Source: DASRHT01 sp035293765
GTDB lineage: Bacteria > Chloroflexota > Ktedonobacteria > Ktedonobacterales > Ktedonobacteraceae
Assembly (NCBI GenBank): GCA_035293765.1
Contig: DATGMF010000083.1
Span: 1 to 17,997, forward strand
DNA length: 17,997 bases
Direction of reading: 5' to 3'
The notes under the pieces are model-generated. The model saw only the letters and a program-made list of their open reading frames with translations, was not told the origin of the DNA and searched no databases. Of the stretch, positions 1-17,997 are shown piece after piece. Both the position numbers and the translations under genes were made by a program. Position 1 is the stretch's first letter; every line of letters starts with the position of its first letter.

Positions 1-711
1 CCAGTAGTCCAGTTGTTGGGCCAGCACCTCCCCTTGCAGCCATCTCCGTTGCCAGAGCGCATAATCGGCATATTGCAGCGGCAGCGGGGCCAGCGGAGAT
101 GGTCGTCCCGTCTCCAGAGCGTTATAGAGCGTGGTCACCTCCCGCACCAGGATGCTGCGCGACCAGTGATCGGAGATGATGTGGTGCATCGTCAGCAGCA
201 GCACATGTTCATCGGGTCCCAGCCGCAGCAGTAGCACCCGCATCAGCGGGCCGCTGCTCAAGTTGAAGGCTCGCCTCCCCTCTTGTAAAGCTAAACGCTG
301 TACCTGTGCCTCACAAGGCTCTGTTGCCAGGGTACTTGTATCTATAAGAGGCAGGCACAATTTGGCTTCACTCCCGATCACCTGTACCGGTTGCCCATCT
401 TTAACGCTAAAAGTCGTGCGCAAGCTTTCATGGCGTCGCACCACCTCATATATGCTTAGCTCCAGGTTTCTTACATTCAACGAACCATAGAGGCGAACAG
501 CAACTGGCACGTTATACACCGATGAGCCGGGCTCTAATTGATCAAGAAACCATAAGCGTTGTTGAGAAAAAGAGAGCGGATAGGAGTCTGCCTTTTCTTT
601 TCTAGCCTCAAGCGTCGGCGTTTTTAGGAGAGCAATACCTTTCTGCCTCAGGCGCAACTCAAAAAGCTCTCGTCTTTTTAATTCGTCAGATTGACCGGGA
701 AATGCCTTCAT
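1..711 (-). CDS. NRPS, N-terminal part: docking helix and C-domain N-lobe, 3' end outside window
   Basis: An open frame of 237 codons from the ATG at 711 runs off the left edge without a stop. A TAG directly precedes the ATG in frame, which fixes the start; the ribosome binding site is weak. Residues 8-26 form a basic amphipathic segment (SDELKRRELFELRLRQKG) of the kind that often precedes a C domain at NRPS N-termini. The C domain begins at YPLSFSQQRLWFLDQLEPG (44-62) and includes RRHESLRTTF and HHIISDH (176-182), where histidine replaces the invariant glycine. The visible part ends at LDYW, just before the C-lobe. The gene starts 81 bases after gene 3 and should elongate the peptide held on the gene 3 carrier. 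The remaining domains are outside the window. Confidence 0.93.
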   Translation of the reverse strand, partial: MKAFPGQSDELKRRELFELRLRQKGIALLKTPTLEARKEKADSYPLSFSQQRLWFLDQLEPGSSVYNVPVAVRLYGSLNVRNLELSIYEVVRRHESLRTTFSVKDGQPVQVIGSEAKLCLPLIDTSTLATEPCEAQVQRLALQEGRRAFNLSSGPLMRVLLLRLGPDEHVLLLTMHHIISDHWSRSILVREVTTLYNALETGRPSPLAPLPLQYADYALWQRRWLQGEVLAQQLDYW

Positions 712-792
712 CTATCATCAACTCACTATAAACTAATCATGCATCTTTCTCATGCAGAGTTTGCCTGTTATGAACCGGAAATGTGCAGCAGA

Positions 793-3700
793 TTAGAAGT
801 TGTTTTGTAGTTCGTCCTCGGCGAGATTCTCTATCTCTTGATGAAGCTGAGCTATTTCATCTACCAGCTCACGATTGCCATGAATCTGTACAATCTCCTC
901 TACAATCCCAGAAACCGTTGGCGCATTAAATACTCTTACAAGCGATAATTCGGTCTGGAAAATGTGACGTACGCGGGAGACGACCTGAATCGCCAGCAAG
1001 GAGTTTCCCCCTGCAACGAAAAAATTATCGTGGATACCTATTCGTTCCACCTTCAACACCTCTGCAACAATCGCCGCAATCACCTCTTCCGCTGGCGTAC
1101 GAGGCGCTACGAAAGGTATTCCCGCTTCTAGTTGGGACTGACCAGGAGGGGGGAGTTGTTTTAAGTCTATTTTTCCATTAGAGGTTAATGGCAGTTTGCG
1201 CAATTTGATGAATTCCGCAGGCACCATATAGGCGGGCAGGCGTTCCTGCACAAAGCGTCGCAGTTCGTCGCTTGTTGGTCCTGGCTGCTGCCACATTACA
1301 ACATATCCAACGAGAAACTGCTTCTCCGGCTGCTCTTTGTATACAATTACGACCCCTTCGTTCACGTCGGGATGACTTCTTATGACCGCTTCGATCTCCT
1401 CTAATTCGATGCGGTAGCCGCGCAGTTTCACTTGATTATCTGCACGCCCTAAATATTCAATCAACCCGTTAGTCGTATAGCGGGCCAGATCTCCTGTCCT
1501 GTACAATTTCGTCTCTTGCTGGCCAAAAGAATGCGGCAGAAAGCGCTCCCGCGTCTGCTGTTGCTGGCGCCAGTAGCCAGCCGCCAGCCCCACGCCTCCT
1601 AGATATATTTCTCCAGTTACCCCGACCGGCACAATTTGCAGATTCTTATCAAGAATGCAGGCTTGCATATTAGCAATAGGAGGCCCTAAAGGCACTGTCG
1701 CACTCTGATCTGCCTCTTCTCGCCATCGCTCCAGCCCGTCCAGATCTCCCAGCACATTCACAAGCGCCCCAATGGTTGCCTCTGTCGGGCCATAATGGTT
1801 GAGAACAACACAACCAGCTTTTTGCTCCCTTATCTGTGTGAGAAGATCCCAGCTTAAAGCTTCACCACCCAGTATCAGGAAGCGCCGTGGTAGCACCCGC
1901 GAACCTCCTGTAGCGAGCAAAGCCTGTAAATGAGAAGGGACAATCTTGAGCACATCGATGGGATGCTGTTCTACGTAGCGGCTAAACGCCTCGCCGTCGG
2001 TTACCAGTTCGTAGGGCAGTATATGCAGACAGCCCCCAGAGGCCAGTGAGCAGAAGATAGCGGTATTGCCCAGGTCTGCGGCCAACGTTGAGACGGTAGC
2101 AAAGTGCAAGCCTGGTTCTTCCGCAACGAGCCGCTGCATCCAGTGTGTATAATTGACGACACTGCACTGCCTGATCATTACGCCTTTGGGAACCCCTGTA
2201 GAGCCGGATGTGTATATCACATACGCCAGAGTATTGGCATCGCCCAGCGCCTCTAAATTTGTGTCATCATCTTCTGCCGACCAGGCTACCTCTTCGTCAA
2301 GGCATACATACCGACCTTCCCACTGAGGTAAATGCTCCGATACTCTCTGTTGCGTTAACACCAACGAAATGCCTGTATCATGCATCTGGTAGAGCAGTCG
2401 AGCAGCAGGTTGTTCAGGCTCTAAGGGAACATATGCTCCTCCGGCTTTCAGAATCGCCAGCAGACCAACCAGCATTGTTGCTGAGCGCTCCATACAGAGT
2501 CCTACCAGCGTGTCAGGACCTACTCCCTGCCGCCGTAACCAGCGAGCAATCCGGTTGCTTCTACTATTGAGCTGCTGGTAGGTAAGACGCTCTGAACCAC
2601 AGACTAGTGCGGTCTGTTCGGGAGCGCGAGCTACCTGCTCCTCAAAAAGTCTCTGGAATGGCAGCGGTGGAATGCGCACCTCCGAACCAAGAAACGATTG
2701 CAGCAGATGTTGCTGCTCTTCAGCCGTCAACAAATGTAGTACACTTACACGCGTCTGCGGCTCGGCCAGGGCGTGCTCAATCAGTGTGAGGAGATAGCGG
2801 GCAAGCTGTTGAGCCTGCTTTTCGGATAAACGTACTGCGTTATAGTGCAGTTCCAGCCGCAGTTGTTCATTGCTCTCTATACTTACCAGTTTGAGCGAAA
2901 AGGGTTCTACGGAAGAAAAACAGCTCTGTAAAGAAAAGCTGACTCCCCCTCTATATCTACTAGCGGGCCATGCTCGCGCCTCAAATGCCAGGGGAAAGAA
3001 AAGAGGCGCATGCTCCCTTCCTCCAGGCGCGTCTGGCGCGCAAGCTTCCCAGGTGAAATAATCTTGCAGTTCAATTGCTTCATTGAGTGCGTTATTGACG
3101 AGAGCCAGCGCACGCTCGAAAGGAGGATCTTGCGCAAAAGCGGTAGAGATTGGCACAAACCGCGTATAGGGGCCAAGTGCTGTAGCCAATTCTTCATAAT
3201 GTCGCCCATCACAGGCAACACCAACTACCAGTTCGGCTTCTGATGATAGATGCCAGAGCACTGATTGCCAGCATGCCAATAAAAACGTAGTTGGAGCAAC
3301 CTGATAGCGCCGGGCTTCGCTGACGATCTTACCGGCAATTTCTTCTTTAAGGGGTATCTCAAGCACTTGAGCTTCGAAAGTCTCTCCTGCCCCCTGACTG
3401 AAACGACGCTCAAATGGCAATTGCCAGGCCGCTGCCTGAGCTATCTCCATTGCCCGCCAACGAGCTTGCTGCTCCTGCGCTTCCTCTGTTTGCAGTAAAG
3501 AATTCAACCAGGTCGATGTATCAGCATACTGCAATTGTTCTACCGTGGTATCGCCTTCTCCTGCATCTTCCTCATATATTTGACTGAGTGCGACGAACAA
3601 GTGCTGTAATGTTACGGCATCCGCACATAAAGCGGGAAGGCTTACAAGTAACATGTAGGTACACGGAGCGAGTCGTAGCAGAGTCGTACGCATTAACGGA

Positions 3701-4050
3701 GCCTGCTCAAGGTTAGATGGTCCCTGGAGCATCTCTCGCAAATATGCCTTGATTCGCGCGTGCTGCTCCTCGTCGCTTAGTCCAATCAGGTCTGCCTCAA
3801 CAAAAGAATATGTCCCATCCTCAATGATCACCTGCATGGGAATATCGCTCTGCGCTGAGGAATAAAATACGGTACGCAGTATCTCATGCTGTTTCAGCAC
3901 CTGTCGCAGCGCCTGGAGGAGCTTCTCTCTATCCAGCTTGCCTTCAAGCAGTATGCTCCCTTGTGAATAAAAGACCTGTCCTCCCTGTTGAATGGACCAG
4001 AGACGGGCCTGTTGAGGAGAAAGACGAAAACCCTTTACTGCTGTTTGCAT
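793..4050 (-). CDS. Single-module NRPS: interface-like C domain - A (Asp) - PCP
   Basis: A 1085-residue module. Residues 8-440 form a C-superfamily domain that keeps the fold-type motifs (LSPQQARLWSIQQ, HEILRTVF, LELHYNAVRL). It carries SLPALCAD (137-144) where HHxxxDG should be, so it cannot be a normal condensation catalyst. Residues 462-968 are an A domain with YTSGSTGVPKG (613-623), NHYGPTE, YRTGD and NGKID (K960). Residues 982-1055 are a carrier with GGNS (S1017). An acidic helical tail (1056-1085) ends the protein. Pocket residues read DLTKIGHIGK, close to the aspartate code DLTKVGHIGK of surfactin and bacitracin. The active C domain for this module is the one ending gene 2, giving overall order C / C-like / A / PCP. 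The ATG at 4050 is the only sensible start, since a stop codon lies just upstream in frame. Confidence 0.96.
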   Translation of the reverse strand: MQTAVKGFRLSPQQARLWSIQQGGQVFYSQGSILLEGKLDREKLLQALRQVLKQHEILRTVFYSSAQSDIPMQVIIEDGTYSFVEADLIGLSDEEQHARIKAYLREMLQGPSNLEQAPLMRTTLLRLAPCTYMLLVSLPALCADAVTLQHLFVALSQIYEEDAGEGDTTVEQLQYADTSTWLNSLLQTEEAQEQQARWRAMEIAQAAAWQLPFERRFSQGAGETFEAQVLEIPLKEEIAGKIVSEARRYQVAPTTFLLACWQSVLWHLSSEAELVVGVACDGRHYEELATALGPYTRFVPISTAFAQDPPFERALALVNNALNEAIELQDYFTWEACAPDAPGGREHAPLFFPLAFEARAWPASRYRGGVSFSLQSCFSSVEPFSLKLVSIESNEQLRLELHYNAVRLSEKQAQQLARYLLTLIEHALAEPQTRVSVLHLLTAEEQQHLLQSFLGSEVRIPPLPFQRLFEEQVARAPEQTALVCGSERLTYQQLNSRSNRIARWLRRQGVGPDTLVGLCMERSATMLVGLLAILKAGGAYVPLEPEQPAARLLYQMHDTGISLVLTQQRVSEHLPQWEGRYVCLDEEVAWSAEDDDTNLEALGDANTLAYVIYTSGSTGVPKGVMIRQCSVVNYTHWMQRLVAEEPGLHFATVSTLAADLGNTAIFCSLASGGCLHILPYELVTDGEAFSRYVEQHPIDVLKIVPSHLQALLATGGSRVLPRRFLILGGEALSWDLLTQIREQKAGCVVLNHYGPTEATIGALVNVLGDLDGLERWREEADQSATVPLGPPIANMQACILDKNLQIVPVGVTGEIYLGGVGLAAGYWRQQQQTRERFLPHSFGQQETKLYRTGDLARYTTNGLIEYLGRADNQVKLRGYRIELEEIEAVIRSHPDVNEGVVIVYKEQPEKQFLVGYVVMWQQPGPTSDELRRFVQERLPAYMVPAEFIKLRKLPLTSNGKIDLKQLPPPGQSQLEAGIPFVAPRTPAEEVIAAIVAEVLKVERIGIHDNFFVAGGNSLLAIQVVSRVRHIFQTELSLVRVFNAPTVSGIVEEIVQIHGNRELVDEIAQLHQEIENLAEDELQNNF
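886..1107 (-). other. Peptidyl carrier domain (gene 3), GGNS variant
   Basis: Residues about 982-1055 contain DNFFVAGGNSLLAIQVVSR with S1017 as phosphopantetheine serine; asparagine replaces the usual histidine. It is followed by a short acidic helix likely to serve docking to gene 4. Confidence 0.92.
1147..2667 (-). other. Adenylation domain, predicted aspartate (gene 3)
   Basis: The A4 region reads STLAADLGNTAIF. Pocket residues are D659, L660, T663, K702, I726, G728, H752, I760, G761 and K960, that is DLTKIGHIGK. This differs from the well-known aspartate code by V to I only; asparagine codes have E rather than H at the seventh position. Confidence 0.75.
2731..4029 (-). other. Non-catalytic C-like domain, candidate interface (I) domain
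   Basis: It has the length and overall layout of a full C domain but neither histidine of HHxxxDG; the site reads LLVSLPALCADAVT, keeping only the aspartate. It lies between an active C domain (end of gene 2) and an aspartate A domain. In siderophore synthetases, interface domains are C-superfamily members at this position that partner aspartyl beta-hydroxylases. The identification rests on position and motif loss, not on a profile match. Confidence 0.6.
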
Positions 4051-4203
4051 CTAGCTACCCATTCTCTATGCTACATGGGTCAGCACCAAGTACTACACGA
4101 GCCAGCGCCAACCCTTTATCGACTTACACTTTGAAGCGTCAGACGCTCTTCACTTGCAAAAAAACAACCCTGTCCCCATTTCCTCACCCGAGTCCTGATT
4201 TCG
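4051..4203. other. Intergenic gap between genes 2 and 3, no clear element
   Basis: The longest gap in the window, 153 bases. It holds a short inverted repeat (AGCGT/ACGCT, 4135-4147, three-base loop) and, on the coding strand, a run of seven T upstream of it rather than downstream. I see no convincing promoter, terminator or small gene. Gene 3 starts at the ATG at 4050, preceded by an in-frame TAG and only a weak GGG-type ribosome binding site. Confidence 0.5.
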
Positions 4204-15738
<11,535 letters not shown>

Positions 15739-15806
15739 CTTCCTAAATAAAATAAAAGAGTCAGCAGGTTATTGGCCTTTTTATCGTCATTAGTCTTGCG
15801 CACAGC

Positions 15807-17997
15807 TCATTCAAAGCTAAATGTGCCAACTTCATCTTCGCGGGGAGCCAACGCAATACTCTTCGGCTTGCTATCCAGATGGCCAACGCTGCTGGCGCGT
15901 CTAGCTTCGCTCAGGCCATCTGCAAGGAATTGCTTGCCATTTTTCATACCGTTAAGGGGCGGGATATCAAATAGCCGCCTTTCAGGGGACGTTGCCATAC
16001 TGCTAAGGATGGTTGTAAAGTACTCTGACATCTTCTTGATGGTAGAGTGCTCAAACAGATCTGTGTTATACATCAGCGAGCCGCGTAACCCTTCCACCGT
16101 ATCGAACATACCGAGCACGAGGTCGTTCCTGGCCGCCTCTTCGTCGCCTTTTAGCACATCCAACTTTATATCACCTAGCTCAATTGATGACTGAAAGGCT
16201 TCTGCGACATGCTGTAGCACAAATACTACCTGCACCAGCGGTGCGCGGCTCATGTCCCGTTGAGCAGAATAGACTTCCACCAGTTTCTCGAAAGGCATAT
16301 CCTGATGGGTATAGGCTTCTAACGCTACCCGACGAACTCGCTCCAGTACCTCACGAAAGGTTGGATTGCCAGAAAGGTCCGTTCGCAGTACCAGCGTGTT
16401 AATAAAAAAGCCAATCAGCCCTTCTGTCTCGGTCGGCATCCGGTTCGCAATGGGCGTGCCTACTGCAATATCAACTCCTTCTGTATAGCGAGCAAGCAGC
16501 ATTTGAAAAGCTGCCAGTAGCAGCATAAACAGTGTGACGCCTTCCTCACGGGCCAGTTCTTTTAAGTCGTTGCTCAATTGCTTATGTAGCTCAATATCTA
16601 CCTGTGCGCCATGAAATGTTCGCCTCGCCGGGCGTGGATGATCAAGAGGTAATGCCAGGGGAGAGAGTCCATCCAGTTGCTGCTTCCAATACCTCATTTG
16701 TGCCTCAAATACTTCTCCCTGAAACCATTGTCGTTGCCAAAAAGCGTAGTCGGCATATTGCACTGGCAGATCCTGTAATGGAGATGGCCTCCCGGCTACA
16801 ATAGCTGTGTATAGAGCGGTCATCTCACGCAAAAATACCCCATTCGACCAGGCATCTGAAGCAATATGGTGTGTTATTAGTAGCAGCACATGTTTCCTGG
16901 TATCTAACCTCAGCAACATAGCACGAAGCATCAGGTCAGACGTCAGGTCAAACGGCAACTGTGTCTTCTCATCCGTTAATGCTTTCATCTCTTCTTCACA
17001 TACGCCACTGGAAAGCACCCCCAAATCAATCACCGGCAAGAAAAAGTTTTCGGCAGGCCGAATGACCTGCACCGGCTGCTTTTCAACTACATGATAGGTT
17101 GTGCGCAAAATTTCATGCCGCTGGACAATTGTGCGTAAACAATATACTAGAGCTGCTACATTCAATTCGCCGCTTATTTGTAAACTTATAGCCTTGCTGA
17201 AAGCCGTGCTGCCAGGCTCTATCTGATCAAGAAACCAGATCCGTTGCTGAGCAAATGAAAGCGGCAGGTTTTGCGAACGCGAGGTTGGAACTAACGCAGG
17301 CATAGTCGAGGAATTACCAGAACGCAATTTCTGCTCAACAAGCTCACCCATTTTAGCTACTGTCCGAGCTTGAAATATGCTTAAAATAGGAAGTTCGACC
17401 CCGAGGATGGCCCGCACTTGCGCGATCACCTGCATGGCGACCAGCGAATGTCCCCCCTGCTCAAAAAAATCATCGTGGATCCCCACCGGCTGCCGACCCA
17501 GCACCTGCTCGAAGATCTCTACCAGCACTTGCTCCACCACGCTGCGCGCTCCCCCTGCCTGGCCTTCCCCTCGCTCCCACTCCTGCTCTGACTCTGAGGG
17601 CGCAGGTAACCGCTGTCGATCCAGCTTCCCATTGCTCGTTAACGGCCATTGCTTCACCGGCACATAGTCGCTGGGCACCATATAGTCCGGCAAGCGCTCC
17701 TCCAGGTACCCCCTCAGCTCACTCCTGCTCGGCACCGTCGTCCCCTTGCCCATCACATACGCCACCAAGCGGCTCTGTTGGCTCCCCTGCTCCTGCCACT
17801 GCACCACCACACTCTCCCTCACCTGCTCATGCCCTCGCAGCACCTCCTCGATCTCCCCCACCTCCACCCGGTACCCTCGCACCTTCACCTGCCCATCCAT
17901 CCTCCCCCGATACTCCAGTTCTCCATCCCCTCGCTGCCTCACCCGGTCCCCCGTCCGATACCCCCGCTGTCCCTCCTGCCCACTCCAGTCCACCGGC
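15807..17997 (-). CDS. NRPS, C-terminal part: (A)-PCP-C, 5' end outside window
   Basis: This is the C-terminal end of a multimodular peptide synthetase. Its true start lies beyond position 17997; the GTG at 17993 is internal to the A domain, not a start. Counting from that codon, residues 1-128 are the A-domain tail, with YRTGD (12-16), VKVRGYR and the catalytic lysine in NGK (K123). Residues 152-222 are a carrier domain with GGHS, phosphopantetheine serine S183. Residues 240-676 are a complete condensation domain starting at LPLSFAQQRIWFLDQ, with HHIASDA at 375-381, where the usual glycine is alanine. A 52-residue tail without recognised domain follows. Because the protein ends on a C domain, its acceptor must be the first carrier of the next protein, whose start lies 68 bases downstream. 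The A-PCP part differs sharply in base composition from the C part. Substrate is unreadable because the A4-A5 region is outside the window. Confidence 0.95.
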   Translation of the reverse strand, partial: PVDWSGQEGQRGYRTGDRVRQRGDGELEYRGRMDGQVKVRGYRVEVGEIEEVLRGHEQVRESVVVQWQEQGSQQSRLVAYVMGKGTTVPSRSELRGYLEERLPDYMVPSDYVPVKQWPLTSNGKLDRQRLPAPSESEQEWERGEGQAGGARSVVEQVLVEIFEQVLGRQPVGIHDDFFEQGGHSLVAMQVIAQVRAILGVELPILSIFQARTVAKMGELVEQKLRSGNSSTMPALVPTSRSQNLPLSFAQQRIWFLDQIEPGSTAFSKAISLQISGELNVAALVYCLRTIVQRHEILRTTYHVVEKQPVQVIRPAENFFLPVIDLGVLSSGVCEEEMKALTDEKTQLPFDLTSDLMLRAMLLRLDTRKHVLLLITHHIASDAWSNGVFLREMTALYTAIVAGRPSPLQDLPVQYADYAFWQRQWFQGEVFEAQMRYWKQQLDGLSPLALPLDHPRPARRTFHGAQVDIELHKQLSNDLKELAREEGVTLFMLLLAAFQMLLARYTEGVDIAVGTPIANRMPTETEGLIGFFINTLVLRTDLSGNPTFREVLERVRRVALEAYTHQDMPFEKLVEVYSAQRDMSRAPLVQVVFVLQHVAEAFQSSIELGDIKLDVLKGDEEAARNDLVLGMFDTVEGLRGSLMYNTDLFEHSTIKKMSEYFTTILSSMATSPERRLFDIPPLNGMKNGKQFLADGLSEARRASSVGHLDSKPKSIALAPREDEVGTFSFE
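15966..17276 (-). other. Condensation domain at protein C-terminus (gene 1), HHxxxDA
   Basis: This is a complete C domain with N-lobe motif SFAQQRIWFLDQ, catalytic HHIASDA (16851-16871) and C-lobe motifs GTPIANR, IGFFINTLVLR and YTHQDMPFEKLVE. The second histidine and the aspartate of the catalytic motif are retained; only the following glycine is replaced. It is expected to join the gene 1 peptide to the aminoacyl group on the first carrier of gene 2. Confidence 0.92.
17328..17540 (-). other. Peptidyl carrier domain (gene 1)
   Basis: Residues about 152-222 carry the motif DDFFEQGGHSLVAMQV; S183 is the 4'-phosphopantetheine attachment serine. The base composition changes abruptly inside this domain, just after the third helix region (near position 17400). 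Confidence 0.93.
17400..17997. other. Block of deviating base composition and strand skew
   Basis: From about 17400 to the window end the + strand becomes very C-rich. Line 17881-17940 has by hand count 32 C and 5 G and is about 62% G+C; line 17521-17580 is about 72% G+C. In contrast 17341-17400 is about 42% G+C. Other A-domain ends in the window, such as 13741-13800, lack this skew. The switch falls inside the carrier domain of gene 1 and suggests a recombination junction. Confidence 0.7.
17610..17997 (-). other. Adenylation domain, C-terminal end only (gene 1)
   Basis: Motifs A7 (RTGD), A8 (VKVRGYRVEVGEIE) and A10 (TSNGKLDR, catalytic K123 counted from 17993) are present. The specificity-determining region is outside the window, so no amino acid can be assigned. 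Confidence 0.9.

Noticed and set aside
793..4050. Reading the gene 3 N-terminal domain as an ordinary or epimerising condensation domain
   Set aside because: Both catalytic histidines are missing (SLPALCAD), and no epimerase-type motifs are present; an active C domain for this step already ends gene 2.
4135..4147. Short inverted repeat between genes 2 and 3, possible terminator
   Set aside because: The stem is only five base pairs and no T-run follows it on the coding strand, so it is not a credible intrinsic terminator.
17990..17993. GTG at 17993 as start of gene 1
   Set aside because: The first residues are already mid-way through an A domain (RTGD motif within 16 residues), so the gene must begin outside the window.

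Overview
The window is a stretch of a large non-ribosomal peptide synthetase (NRPS) cluster. Every convincing gene lies on the minus strand, so transcription runs from position 17997 towards 1. There are four genes, two of them cut by the window edges, separated by gaps of only 68, 153 and 81 bases. This is almost certainly one operon. No RNA gene, transposase, CRISPR array, regulator, transporter, thioesterase or epimerase is visible. The domain sequence style, mid-range G+C and dense megasynthase coding suggest an environmental multicellular-type bacterium, perhaps a Ktedonobacteria (Chloroflexota) or a similar lineage. That assignment is inferred from style only; cyanobacteria or Herpetosiphon-like organisms cannot be excluded.

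Layout in order of transcription. (1) 17997-15807, 5' end missing: end of an A domain, a carrier (PCP) and a C domain, so the protein ends on a free condensation domain. (2) 15738-4204, 3844 residues: half-C / A1 / PCP / sulfotransferase-like domain / C / A2 / PCP / C / A3 / PCP / C, again ending on a condensation domain. (3) 4050-793, 1085 residues: a C-superfamily domain without the HHxxxDG motif / A / PCP. (4) 711-1, 3' end missing: a docking-like helix and the N-terminal lobe of a C domain.

Specificity residues read by eye give A1 = DASTIAAVCK (tyrosine type), A2 = V-D-W-W-V-S-L-(F/D)-(D/A)-K with the aspartate shifted by one place as in beta-alanine / beta-amino-acid domains, A3 = DIWEVTADDK (not assigned), and the gene 3 A domain = DLTKIGHIGK (aspartate type). 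A partial product might read ...X - Tyr - beta-amino acid - unknown - Asp -... The two most unusual points both concern in-line tailoring. A sulfotransferase-like domain with an intact PPRSGST loop sits directly behind the predicted tyrosine carrier. A non-catalytic C-like domain sits between the last C domain of gene 2 and the aspartate A domain. That second arrangement matches the C-I-A-T order known for 'interface' domains that recruit aspartyl beta-hydroxylases in siderophore synthetases.

The evolutionary traces are also clear. Two C domains of gene 2 share a 467-base N-lobe tract that is about 95% identical, while their C-lobes differ. The upstream end of the window (17400-17997) has strongly different base composition and strand skew, with the switch inside a carrier domain.
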